Assembly: GCA_013350335.1 (NCBI GenBank)
Contig: CM023539.1
Location: 25,165,043 to 25,229,042, forward strand
DNA length: 64,000 nt
Reading direction: 5' to 3'
DNA from: Chimonanthus salicifolius
Taxonomy: Eukaryota > Streptophyta > Magnoliopsida > Laurales > Calycanthaceae
Each line of letters opens with the position of its first letter. Position 1 is the first letter of the stretch. Of the stretch, positions 45,186-55,815 are shown piece after piece. The position numbers and the translations under genes were made by a program. The notes beneath the pieces were generated by a model. That model was not told where the DNA came from and ran no database searches. It was given only the letters and a program-made list of their open reading frames with translations.

Positions 45186-45698
45186 CCTTATCCCAGAGTT
45201 TTCGCCTCCATACCTTTCTCGCTTCTACTGCTCGAGGCCTTCTTCTTTTCGGCATACATTCTCCTTTCTTATTCGTCTGAATCTAGGTACCCATATCAGT
45301 CCTTCTCTTCTACAGCCAAGTACTTGTCCTTTAAACCCCTACCATCCTTCTTCTTCCTTTCCTTTCATCTCCTTTCCCTTCGCTGCCACTCTTCTTCTTC
45401 CTTTCCTTCGTCTTCTTCCTTTTCCCTTCTTCTTTTCCCTTTCCTTTCGTCTTACCCCTTCCCTAGCTTCTGCCGCTGCTGTTGCCTTTTCCGCTGCCTC
45501 CCCTTTTCGTTTCCCATTTTCCTTTCATGTCCCATTCGCATGCCCTAAATAAAACAGCCCTAACTTATTGTCCCACATGCCAAGCAGCAACAACTTACTC
45601 CTTCATTCCACACGTGTGAGCCTATTTGTGCGTGTGTGACCCGATAACTTGTCGGGATCGACTTATTTTGATTTCTTCCCCGCTTTCGCTACATTAAG

Positions 45699-45711
45699 TG
45701 GTATCAGAGCC
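45699..45711 (+). other. Primer-binding site of the gypsy element
   Basis: TGGTATCAGAGCC lies two bases after the 5' LTR and matches initiator-Met tRNA. Confidence 0.9.
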
Positions 45712-45790
45712 AAGTTCTCTGCTGTCCAGAGATGATCCCCACTTCTCATCGGTGATCTGAAAAAAAAAGAAAAAAAAAAAGAGAATTCCG

Positions 45791-46890
45791 ATGGCATCCA
45801 ACAACAATTAGAATGTCGCCACCGCTCAGTTCGATGCATTTAAAGCTGAGATTAACATTCAGATGAAAGATATGAAAGCTGAGATGAAAGAATTGTTCAC
45901 AGAGTTCCGTGCAATCATGATTGTAGATTTTGCTGACAGAAATGCCGACAAGAAACAACAAGAATAGCCACCTGCATCGAGAATATTGAGATGATGAGGA
46001 CGTCGAGCAACTGGATCTCAACACCCACCCACCCAATCCCAATCAACAGAATACTAGTGATTTCCGTTTCTCTTCTGACAACAACGATGATCGACCCAAG
46101 GTTGACCTTTTGTCCTTCAATGGTCTTCTCCACATTGAAGAGTTTATGGAATGGATCACAAAGGTCGAGCGTTTCTTTGAGTACATGAGAGTCTCTGAAG
46201 CCAAGCAAGTTCCATTAGGTTCTTTTAGACTGACTGGAGGTGCTTCTTCTTGGTGGGAGCAAACTCAACATGACAAATCTCGACAAAATTTGGCTCCTGT
46301 TCATACATGGTTCTGCATGAAGCAGCTTTTGAAAAGTCGGTATCTGCCTCCTCATTACGCACAAGTTTTATTCAACAAACTTCAGGACTGCTACTAAGGT
46401 ACACGTTCTGTCCAGGAATATGTTGATGACTTTTATCGCCTGCTCTGTCTTAATAATCTTCATGAGACAGAAGAGCAAAAGATTGCCCGCTTTCTACGTG
46501 GTCTGAGATGGGATTTTGCCGCGCACTTGCTTCTCATTGCCACTATGCCTTAACTGCCGCCATCAGTGCCGCTTTAAATATTGAAGAATTCACTAATGAC
46601 CCACCCCCCACCAACCTAGCCCACTAGCCATCCCACCTCATCCCGCCCCTCTTACATCTATGACCCTCCCCAATACCAACCAGAACCAATCCCTTCCCAG
46701 GCATCCTATCAGCCTCCCACATCACAACCACCACCTCCGGACCGGCCTACCCTATACTACCACCCCCCGCCTCCTAATAAGCCCAATCCATCATCCTCTT
46801 CCTCTTCCTCTTCCAATCCCTACACCCGTCCTACCCCCCCAAGTGCTTTAAGTGTGGCCGTCCCGGGCTTTGTTCCCATGAATGTCGCAG
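45791..46890 (+). pseudogene. Gypsy gag
   Basis: The likely start is ATGGCATCCAACAAC (45791), with a stop at the seventh codon, then an acidic/basic coiled stretch (INIQMKDMKAEMKELF). After frame changes, 46094-46400 reads DLLSFNGLLHIEEFMEWITK, FRLTGGASSWWEQTQH, FCMKQLLKSRYLPPHYAQVL, and later VQEYVDDFYRLLCL and IARFLRGLRWDF. These are the blocks of gypsy gag. A proline-rich stretch follows. The zinc knuckle (46848-46889) reads CFKCGRPGLCSHEC, with Leu in place of the metal-binding His. The frame is broken in several places. Confidence 0.87.
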
Positions 46891-47003
46891 CAATGTGGTG
46901 CTTGTCACACCAATACTCCACATGATGCGGATGATGATGCAATTGAGAATATTGAAGCTGATCCTCTTCCTCCATATGACACTCACGAGGGAACACGTCT
47001 CCT

Positions 47004-47552
47004 GTGTATTCATTACCTTCTCTCATACTTCTTTGGAGCCCGCCATCTCCCCGCCATTGTCTTTTTCGCACTCCGTGCACCGTTCACGGCCTCCTTTGCC
47101 TCTTAGCCATTGACAACGGCTGTGAAGACAATTTGGTTTCCCAATCCTTGGTCGACAGGTTGCAGCTCCCTGTCCAGAAGCTACCTACACTGCACCCTAT
47201 TCGTTGGATAGATGATGCTTATAGCAAGCCGATTACTTTCCAGTGTGAAGTCCAATTCTCCATTGGGAACTACATGGATTCTGCTTTGTTCGATGTGATC
47301 AACATGGATATGTGCGACTTGATGCTTGGACACCCTTGGAAATTTGATGTTCCGTGCCTTACATGCCGGCCACTCCAACACCTACACCTTCAAGAAGGAT
47401 GGTTTGATGTTTGTTCTTGCCTCCTCCCGCCTACTGCATTATGTGCTTCGTCTTCTGCCAGCCCGGTTCCTAATACCAGAGTTGATGCAGATGACATAGA
47501 ACCCGACGAACTCGAGGACGAGTTTTTTTTTAAGACCGGGGGAATGATGTAG
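47004..47552 (+). pseudogene. Gypsy aspartic protease joined to the polyprotein tail
   Basis: The frame shows AIDNGCEDNLVSQSLVDRLQ, then HPIRWIDDAYSKPIT, CEVQFSIGNYMDSALFDVIN and MCDLMLGHPWKFD, the retropepsin-type fold of gypsy elements that cuts the polyprotein. The catalytic triplet D-[ST]-G appears as D-N-G, which may impair activity. After the LLGRPW-like block the sequence quickly jumps to DELEDEFFFKTGGMM, the end of the polyprotein. The first 35 codons belong to the disturbed linker from gag. Confidence 0.85.
47535..47544 (+). other. Polypurine tract of the gypsy element
   Basis: ACCGGGGGAA directly precedes the 3' LTR start TGATGTAGG. Confidence 0.75.
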
Positions 47553-48423
47553 GACACGAGAGACCCATCTATTTTAGGATTTACTATTTTCACATTATTT
47601 TTAATTTAGAATTTTTGTGTCACAAGGAAGCCAAGTCGGTGGCTTTCCCTAATTAGTTTAGGAGTCTTTTCTATTTTCGTGTGTTGTTTTCTTATAAATA
47701 GGCATATGTAATGGTCAAGAGACCACCCCCTTTTCAAATTATGAATTGAATATGAAATTATCAGGTTGTGTTTATCTTCTTTTACCTTGTTTCTGCCCGA
47801 GTTGCAGACGAATCCTTGCCGTTGTTGCAGGTTGCTCTTGTTGGCTGAGTTCCAGAGTTACTTCTGCAGATCTTGGGCTTAATCCCAAGTCATTACGTTG
47901 TCGTCATTGATTGGGCCTTACCCCAGAGTTTCTGCCTCCATACCTTTCTAGCTTCTGCTGCTCGAGGCCTTCTTCTTTCTGGCATAGGTTCTCCGTTTTT
48001 CTTCGTTTGAATCCAGGTACCCCATATCAGTCCTTCTATTCTACAGCCAGGTAGTTGTCCTTTAAACCCCTACCAGCTTCTTCTTCCTTTCCTTTCATCT
48101 CCTTTCCCTTCACTGCCACTCTTCTTTTTCCTTTCTTCGTCTTCTTCCTATTCCTTTCTTCTTTTCCCTTTCCTTTCGTCTTACCCCTTCCCTAGCTTCC
48201 GCCGCTGCTGTTGCCTCTTCCGCTGCCTCCCCTTTTTGTTTCCCATTTTCCTTTTGTGTCCCATTCGCATGCCCTAAATAAAACAGCCCTAACTTATTGT
48301 CCCACGTGCCAAGCAGCAACAACTTACCCCTTCATTCCACACGTGTGAGCCTATTTGTGCTTGTGACCCGATAATTTGTCGGGATTGACTTATTTTGATT
48401 TCTTCCCCGCTTTCGCTACATTA
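47545..48423 (+). repeat. 3' LTR of the gypsy element
   Basis: This 879-bp copy runs TGATGTAGGACACG...CGCTACATTA and pairs with the split 5' LTR. Confidence 0.93.
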
Positions 48424-48428
48424 GTGTG

Positions 48429-48819
48429 TGAGAAGGAACATCACCTTCATCAGTTGGTGGTCGAAATTCTTGCAGTTACAACCTTAGCCGTCTTCGGTAT
48501 GTGCGTGTGCACATGCGGAAGTGAATGTGTCTGTGTATGAGCATGCACTTGGATATATGTGTGCATACATGTTTGTCCAGCTGTGCATGTGTTTGCATTT
48601 GTGTGTGCCTGCATGCATGGTTGTGTGGATGTGTGCATGGGGATTTTTGTGCAGGTGTGCGTGTGTTTACATGTAGGGGTGACTGTGCGTATGTGGGCCA
48701 GGGTGTGAATGTGCATACATGCGTATCGGTGCAAATGCATGTGTATCTGTTCTTGTGTGCGTGTGTGAGTATGTTGTTTTAATGCTTTAGACACTAAATA
48801 GGGTTTTTCTGTTTTGCAG
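48429..48819 (+). repeat. GT-rich (alternating purine-pyrimidine) tract before exon 3
   Basis: From about 48490 to 48775 the + strand is a cryptic repeat of GTGTGC/GCATGT type words, for example GTGCGTGTGCACATGC and TGTGTGTGCCTGCATGCATG. The opposite strand forms a His/Thr-rich open frame of no meaning. The tract stops about 45 bases before the exon 3 acceptor. Confidence 0.75.
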
Positions 48820-48895
48820 GTCCCTGTGCAAGTGCCTTATTGGAAAGAAGTTTTTGAGGATCCAACTTTGCCTCTTATGGTGGATATTGGTAGTG
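48820..48895 (+). CDS. Exon 3 of TrmB-family tRNA (guanine-N7)-methyltransferase
   Basis: It reads VPVQVPYWKEVFEDPTLPLM and then VDIGSG, the start of the SAM-binding loop (motif I, E/D-I-G-x-G-x-G). The acceptor is TTTTGCAG|GTCCC and the donor is TAGTG|GTAAGA; it enters in phase 0 and leaves in phase 1. The next exon completes the glycine codon and gives SGRF, so intron 3 splits the SAM-binding loop. Confidence 0.95.
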
Positions 48896-49304
48896 GTAAG
48901 ATTTATTTATTTAAATTTTCTGTTTTCTTTTATAAATTATATTTACCTGTTTATGAGAAATAATCATATATTAGCGGTAGCATCAAAGCTGTTGGTGCTG
49001 ACATGGATTCCACCACTTCTAATCCTAGGGCAAAAGCACGATAGGGAGATGTAATCCTATTGTAGAAGACTTCATAGTTCCTATGACCTGTGTTTTGGAT
49101 CTCTCTGTCTCTTTGTGCATATGCGCGCGCACGCGTGTGCGCGTTTGTTAAATAGGATAGTTGTTGGAACGAAATCCACTTTATAATTATTAATGTGATA
49201 TTCTTTTCATTGCTACTTATGTTGATGTAGACCTCTAGATGAAGATGCTAGAAGGCCCATAGTGTAGATCTTTTTTCCTAGATCATGAAAACAAAAGGCT
49301 TATT

Positions 49305-49337
<33 letters not shown>

Positions 49338-49620
49338 GTGCATATGACAATAAAATAGTTGCTTGAATGAAATCCACATTATAATTTATGTATATGATAG
49401 TTGAGTCACTGCTACTTATGTTGATGTTGGCCTCTAGAAAAAGTCATTAAAATATGCTAGATCTTTTATCATGAAACAAGAGGTCTATTGGCAAGAGCTT
49501 GTGGCACAATTGGTATTTTAGGTTCAGGTCACATTACCCGTTAGAAAGGGCTGCTTTGAAATAAAGAAGACTTGGAATCTTCTGAAATAGGAATATGTGG
49601 CATATGGCATGTGTGCGTGA
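48896..49620 (+). other. Start of intron 3 with a (CT)n microsatellite
   Basis: A (CT)n run lies at about 49307-49335. At about 49500-49540 TGTGGCACAATTGG resembles the A box of a tRNA-derived SINE but no good B box follows. Nothing else is recognised. Confidence 0.5.
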
Positions 49621-50585
49621 TGTATCCTATTTTCAAAGGGTTAGAAATTACCAATGAAATTCAGCCACAAAGTTGGATTCTGGGTTGTAACAGCGAGGAA
49701 AATTCGCCGACTGGTTCCAGGTAAAAATTTGGAGGAAATCCAAAGCAAAATTCAACTTAATAAATTTTATGTCCTATGGTTCTTTGGTTGGGACAATGAA
49801 AACTTCAATGAATTCACCAATAATCTGAAGAATTTCAGCCCAATTATATAGGGGAGAATCTAAAATTGAATAGTGAAATCGAAATAAAAGTTATTCCTTA
49901 AGGAATTTTAGATCGGCTCAAAACTTATGTAGGTATGGATTCACAATCAAATTTTAACCACTCTTGAAAATTAAATTTACAATAATAAAAAATAATGCAA
50001 AAATAAAATTCAACAAATTCAAATGAAATAAATAAGAATTTATCAATTGGAGATCCAAACTTGAACAAAAAATCCAAACAATGCAACTCTCCTTGGGTGT
50101 ACAAGGCACTTGGAGTTTACATTACAAAATTTGAAAAAAAACAAAGCTTTTGTCACTCTAAGATACATGGTCACAAAATTGATCATAACTTTGGGCTCGT
50201 TGGAAATGTTATTGAATAAGCTTTCGTATGAATCCAATTCGATGAAAATCTATAGTTTGATGCATCCAATATGTCTACAAAGTACACCATATTTTCAGCC
50301 AATCTTAGAAAGACAAGTGTCCTATCCTAACTAAGAAATAAAATAAAAAATGGAGTTATTGAGGTTGCCAATAAGGATGGCGTTAATCTCCTTAGTGGTT
50401 GGCGTCGGATGATTTCCCTAATCTCTCTTTCCTTTCTAAGTTTTAGCTAAGTTGCAATTCCGTCATTTTACTTTATTTCTTGAATACGGACCTTGGAAAT
50501 GGTTATTTGGAAGGCCCAATTGTATTAAACAAGGTCTGGACCCATACACCTATCCATTGGGCCACTTGTTTATAAAATATTGGAC

Positions 50586-51899
50586 CTAATTGCTCTTAAA
50601 ATGGGCCTTTTTTTTTTCAAAAAAATGGGCCTCTTTTTCTTCTTTCAAGAATCTCATACAATTGCAAGGCTACTTCTTCAATTGGATATTCAATTTCTTC
50701 CAAATCATAAAAATAATTCTCGACAATGCCCACATTGTTCTCTCTGGTTGCAAAGAATTTGCCCTCAAGTTCAAGGTTATAATCCTGATACTTCATGGTG
50801 TAGAGAGGTTGTCTTGTACTTTCACCGTTTCTTTGGAGCATATATCAATTCATCTGAATGTTCAGTTGGACATTACATCTTTGCACGGTGGAAGTCAGAA
50901 AATGTGAACTTGACCTTTTCCACAAAAATATTGTTAGTCTGAACAATAAGAAAAGTTAGCAATAAAGCCTTCCCATATTGAATTAATAAATGACCTAATT
51001 GCAAATTGCTTTAAAATTTCTTACTTGCATGGATGGATGATGGAGGACCTTTGATGCACGTCATTGAACACGATCTCATCTAGTTGATGCACATCGTTAA
51101 TGACAACCATGTGTTCTGCATGATTTTCCCTGTGTTGAATGAAACTCATCCCTGAGTTTGGCATAAGATTTTCCAACTGTGGTAGAGATGTTGCAGTTGC
51201 TTGAATATTGGTAGAGATCAACCAATTTTCTGCAGCTGCAAAATCTGAGTGGGAATATCTTCAATAATTACATATGTATTAATTGCATCTAAATTTTGTG
51301 GTGTCGCTGATGAAACTTCGATCAATTGATTCTTAATTCTCATTTCCATCGTAAAGGATTCAACATTATTAAGCAAGCTGTTACATTGATTATGTTCGTG
51401 AACCATTGTGACTTCTTACTTTTCAATCAGATGCAAAAATTCGTCAACCACTAAGTGAAAGCCATCACTTGGATTTGTAATCATAAATGAATGTTGCAGA
51501 TTTGGAAGGAGGGCATGAATACATTCCTTATGACTATCATCCTGTCTTTTCATGAAAAGGTAAATGTCTTCTTATATAACATTTTTTTCATCTAGACCCT
51601 GGTCATATTCTTAGAATCGCTACGAACCTCATCTAATTCAGCACAAAAGGCAAATTCATCATCATTTGGTGTACTTTTCGTCATCCGTATCCCAAATTTT
51701 CTACCCTACCAATTTCATGTGTATCAATTTCCAACACATCATGCTTTATTTAGTAGTCTTAAAGCACCTTACGTGTCTTTTTCGTTTCAAATCTGAAGAT
51801 CCATATTTAGAAAGATATCGTTGAGGTGTTTTAGATGCTACCTGAGTATAAGAGATTCTAACAGTTCTGCTCTGGTGTAGCCAATCTTTACTCTAAGGT
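50586..51899 (-). other. Interior of the gypsy derivative, function unknown
   Basis: Several minus-strand frames (75-76 codons near 50617-50841; 50-60 codons near 51021-51406) are separated by stops. One reads YFYDLEEIEYPIEEVALQLY, and I recognise no domain in it. The region might be a decayed nonstandard pol or captured sequence. Confidence 0.35.
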
Positions 51900-52457
51900 T
51901 TGCTTACTGTTTTCTGTTTTTAACTCTTCTTCATTGCCTTGCTTTGATTGAAAGCCTTCTCCATAAGATGCTTCAGTTTGTCCCATGATTTGATGTTCTC
52001 CTTTTTGTAGGACCTTTTGTAAACCTCGTGTATCTCCACCATGAATAAACTCTTCCTTCAAAACTAGCAGTAACAAGTTTCACCTTTAAAGAATCTGGAA
52101 CTTTCTTGTATGAAAAAATAACTTTTACTTGTTCCAACCACTCAAGGAAATTGTTAGATCGTTATTAGAAAATCTAGGCAACTTGAGTTTATCAAAATGT
52201 CTTGCATTAAATTCAAGCCTAGAATCAAATTTTCAGAGTTCATGTCTGGAAGAATTCTTACTTGTGGTGGACCTAGATCTTCCATTGTCCGAAGCTACTT
52301 TCACTTGCCTCCCTAGATCATACATAGATCATCAATTATTGCATCAGCCTGTGCCAATGCTTCATCTTGATTTGGCACAAACGCATTGTCTCCATCTTGA
52401 TCTTACGCTTAATAAAAAATAGTGCCCAAATTATGTTCTCGTTCGTCCATTAGCCAT
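51900..52457 (-). pseudogene. Gypsy gag of the intron-3 derivative
   Basis: From ATGGCTAATGG (52457) and after frame changes the minus strand gives HFDKLKLPRF, then WLEQVKVIFSYKKVPDSLKV and KLVTASFEGRVYSWW. This matches the gypsy gag sequence of blocks (L.IP.F, W...VE..F, V...KV.L....L.G.A..WW). Stops are frequent. Confidence 0.7.
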
Positions 52458-53430
52458 GATGTGTATCAGAGTATTAACACTAGAGCTTCCAAGATCACCT
52501 GCTCTAGTCACTTATCTGTTGTAGCCTTTTTTTTAGAGGGTTAAAAATTACCGATGAAATCCAACCAAATTTGGATTTTGGGTTGCAAAACAAGGAAAAT
52601 TCCTCTATGGCTCCAAATGAAAAATTGGAGAAAATCCAAAGCAAAATTCACCTAAATAAATTTTTTGTCCTAAGGCTCTTTAGGCAGTGGAAAGTTTAAC
52701 GAGCTCACCAATAAAATATGAAAAATTTCATCCCAATTAAATTTGGGAGAATCCAATATTGAACAGTGACATTGAAATAAAAGTTCAATTGCAAAATGAT
52801 TTTAAATTGGCCAAAAACTCAACTAGGTATGGATCCACAATCGAATTTTAACCACACGTCTTCAATTGAACTCTTGAAAATTAAAATTACAATAATAAAG
52901 AATAATGCAAAAATAAAATTCAAGAAATTCAATTAAGTTCTTATTTAACTCACCAATTGGAGATCCAAACTTTATATTTATAGCGTTTACATTACAAAAT
53001 TTGACAAAAATCAACTTTTTGTTACTCTAAAACACTTGGTTATAAAATTCATAATCTTTTTTATGTATATCAGAATTGAACAAATTTGTGCTTGTGAAAA
53101 GATTATTGAATAAACTTTCAAATGAATTCAATTTTATGAAAATCCAACATAGTTTGATACATCAAATGTCTACAAACTTGCACTATATTTTCAGTCAATC
53201 GTAGAGTGGCAAGTGTCCTATCCTAACTGAGAAGCAAAATTAAGAATAACATTGTTGAGATCGGCAACAAGGAAGGCATGTATATCTCGTTCGAGGTTGG
53301 CATTGGATGCTTTCCCAACTCTCTCATCTCACTTTCCTTCCTAAACTTTGGTCGAGTTGCAATCCCGTTATTCCACTTTATTACTTGCATATGGGCCTTG
53401 GGAAAAGGTATTTGGAGGTCCAATTGACAT

Positions 53431-54289
53431 CAAATGAATTGAATTCCAACATAATTTGAACCTATTTCAAATTACACCCATCATTCGATTAATCTCCAAC
53501 CCCTATATAAATGAGAAAATGGTGGATGATTGAAATAGTTAAATTTCTTTGTTATATATACATCATTTAATATCTCATTACCTGTGTCCCTCATGTTCCT
53601 GTACCTGTCTCCTACATTTTGGAACATAATCTGTCATCTCCATGCTCCCTGTGTTTGTGTTTGCACCCGCTTCTGGGCATCATAGTTCATCTAGAAAGTT
53701 CATATCAATATCTTGTTGCTAGACATGTAATATATTTTACATTTTGCTGCTCTAAGTGGTGTATGCATTTTTGTTTCTTAAATAAAATCAGTGACCTTGA
53801 GAAAAATATCCTCCTACTATATTGTGCTTAAACAGCCCTAAGGGGCATTTGTGTTTGCAGAGAGTGGGGAAGGGAATCCATTTGTCCTTGGCAAAGTTGC
53901 TCCCCTATTTGGTCGCCATTTTGGTGGAGAAAAGTGGGGAAACTTTTGAGTAACATTGACTGCCTGCCAAGGCAACCATAGTTGCCATGATAGGAAAGGG
54001 AAGTTAATATCTTCCTGACTCCAATATTGCAAGCTGTCCCTAATAACTTTATCTAGATAAATAGGTTTTTTTCCCCTCCGCCTCCACATTGAAAAGTGAA
54101 TCCCTATCTTGCTCAACAAAGAAGAAATAGGAATCCCTGTTTTCATGTTATCCACATTCCAATGCTACCCACGTGTAAAATGCAAACTTGAGAGTCAATC
54201 ATCTAAATTAGGGGGTGCACAAGTGATCTATACAAGGTAATAAACTTTTGGGCTTAAGAAGGGATCTCTTAGGTCAATTAGGGGAATTT
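53431..54289. other. Intron 3 sequence, nothing recognised
   Basis: A minus-strand frame at 53838-54155 (105 codons) has no block I can assign. The remainder is AT-rich and without paired repeats. Confidence 0.35.
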
Positions 54290-55815
54290 CCCATTTTACC
54301 CATGGAGGAAGATGAACTGGTCTGGATTGGGAAGGCACTGCCCCTCTTAGGGTTCAAATCTTGGTTTGGTGTGTTCTTAAAGGTAGAATTTTAATGAGAT
54401 TGGAACTCAAAAAGAGAGGCTTATTCTACCAAGAGGAGGATCCCATTTACCCAATATATGAGTTAGAGGAGGAACTAGTTGATCAGCTTTTTTTAGGTCC
54501 CCCACTAGCCTTTGTTGCCTTTGGACTTTATTAATCGTTTTAAGGTATCATGGGTATTTGATTGAACCTCTGCTGGGTCATTGAAATCATGGTTTATTTC
54601 AAGGCTTACTCCAAGGTTAAAACTTGCATGAAATACTCTCCTAGCAACCATCTTATGGACCATTTAGAAAGAAAGAAATTCAAAAGTCTTTGAAGGTAAG
54701 CAACATATATTAATGATCTTATCCAATTAGTAAATTGAAGGCTTTGTGTATGGCTTCTTTCGAGCATAGAGTTTAGCGGACTTAGACTTACGGACCTCAT
54801 TTTATCCTGGGACGAATGTATGAATGGTTTTAGAAGGAAGATGAAGTCTAAAGATAAATGGAAAGCCCCAGAACAGAACAGAATGTTTTGAAGTTCAATG
54901 TAGATAGGGCAGCAAGAGGGAAACCGGGCCAGCTGGGCTAAGAGGGGTGCTTAGAAATCATGAGGGAACCACATCTATTATTTTCAACGAGTTGGTAGTG
55001 TAATACCCCGTGTTTGTGTAAGCATTGATGGGAGAGAAAAAGTAGGCAAGTTGGTGACTATTTGTCCCACATTGCTTATGAGGAAAGTTGTTCTATGGGA
55101 TATAAGTTGGAATCCCTCCTCCTTCTAGCACAAGGCCTCCTAAGCCGATGTGTATGGCTAATGGGAACAGAACCTTGAGGGTTGCCGGGTCAGCGAGTTC
55201 AGACTGAACCTGAGGGCCCAAAGAGGGCAATATTGCTGCTGTGTACTTTGATACTAGGACAAGGCCTTTTGGGAGCAACAGTGGGTTGGCTCGCCAAAGC
55301 AAAGCCGTGTGGGCCTATGTATGTGGGCCCAAAGCGGACAATATTGTGCTAGCAGGATGGATCGTTACAGGTAAGAACTAGAGATTCCAATGAGGTGGAA
55401 ATTCTTAGCATTAGGAGAGCTTTGCACATATGGAAGTCATACGGTCAAGGAAAACTCATTATTGAAGGGGATTTGGCAAATTCAATTAAGTAAGCAAAGG
55501 GTCAAAGAAGACCGCTTTGGAAATTGATCACTGTGGTTAGGGATATTAGGATGTTGGCTTTGGGGATGGATGTATCCTTTGTCATGATCGGCCGGGCAGC
55601 TAATGGAGTGGCAAATTATTTTGCCAAGCTTGGAGTCACAGATTGTTTTTTCGGAGTTTTCCTACTTTCTGCTTAGAGGAGTTTTTTCTTCTATTCTCAT
55701 TGTATTTTTGTTTTCTTTTTCCCTCTTTTTGTTTGGGTCTAATCCTGTTAGAACTTCTTCTTGTGTTTTTGTACTCTTCCTCCTTAAATATTTCTCTTGG
55801 TTACTGCTAAAAAAG
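54290..55815 (+). mobile_element. 3' end of an L1-type LINE (zinc-binding region and RNase H), with an inserted solo LTR
   Basis: After frame changes the + strand shows the region that follows LINE reverse transcriptase (EDELVWIGKALPL, then a stretch ending ILWTI.KERNSKVFEGK, where W.IWKERN..F is typical). Next comes the LINE-linked RNase H: FNVDRAARGKPG at about 54890, RGVLRNHEGTTS, then after the inserted LTR DSNEVEILSIRRALHI, LIIEGDLANSI and GRAANGVANYFAKLGV (about 55620). The end TTGGTTACTGCTAAAAAAGG near 55810 resembles L1 3' ends. It is 5'-truncated and full of stops. Confidence 0.82.
54999..55369 (+). mobile_element. TRIM-related solo LTR inside the LINE
   Basis: It begins TGTAATACCCCGTG and ends GATGGATCGTTACA. 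GGTAG (54994-54998) and GGTAA (55370-55374) flank it, a duplication with one change. Several blocks match the TRIM LTR at 23776-24272: TTTTGGGAGCAACAGTGGGT, CCAAAGCGGACAATATTGTG and CTAGCA...GTTACA. Removing it rejoins the RNase H frame of the LINE. It is longer (371 bp) than the TRIM LTRs (200 bp), so it is a related but distinct family. Confidence 0.9.

Larger units (their letters stand above)
43381..45696 (+). repeat. 5' LTR of the gypsy element (split by a solo LTR)
   Basis: The parts 43381-43755 and 45191-45696 match the 3' LTR in order. TATAAATATGC near 43530 is a likely TATA box. The break is at CCTTA, which is duplicated on both sides of the solo LTR. Confidence 0.92.
43381..48423 (+). 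mobile_element. Ty3/gypsy element with gag and protease, lacking reverse transcriptase and integrase
   Basis: The LTRs (43381-45696, with an insertion, and 47545-48423) begin TGATGTAGGACACG and end CTACATTA, with inverted ends TGATGTAG/CTACATTA. GTGTG flanks it exactly on both sides (43376-43380, 48424-48428). The order is PBS, decayed gag, zinc knuckle, aspartic protease and then directly the tail of the polyprotein (DELEDEFFFKTGGMM), polypurine tract and 3' LTR. Reverse transcriptase, RNase H and integrase have been deleted. Without the insertion the LTRs are 881 and 879 bp. Confidence 0.92.
49621..53430 (-). mobile_element. Ty3/gypsy derivative with two LTR-like direct repeats
   Basis: Left repeat (49621 to about 50585) and right repeat (52520 to about 53430) share long stretches in order: GGGTTA[G/A]AAATTACC, GAAAATTC, AATCCAAAGCAAAATTCA, AGGTATGGAT[T/C]CACAATC and TTAGA/TGGCAAGTGTCCTATCC. 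Both start TGTA[T/G]CC. The minus strand next to the right repeat holds a start codon (MANGRT) and a decayed gypsy gag. No pol domain was recognised in the 1.9 kb interior. The right end is uncertain, and I could not confirm a target duplication (CGTGA at 49616-49620 has no partner I can see). Confidence 0.7.

Noticed and set aside
45159..45548. 129-codon Ser/Phe/Leu-rich frame with a signal-peptide look
   Set aside because: It is C/T-rich gypsy LTR sequence (R-U5) and begins in the inserted solo LTR.
48450..48794. His/Thr-rich 114-codon frame opposite the GT tract
   Set aside because: It is a by-product of a (CA)n-like low-complexity sequence.
49490..49560. Possible SINE fragment (A-box-like TGTGGCACAATTGG)
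   Set aside because: No convincing B box, tail or target duplication could be found.
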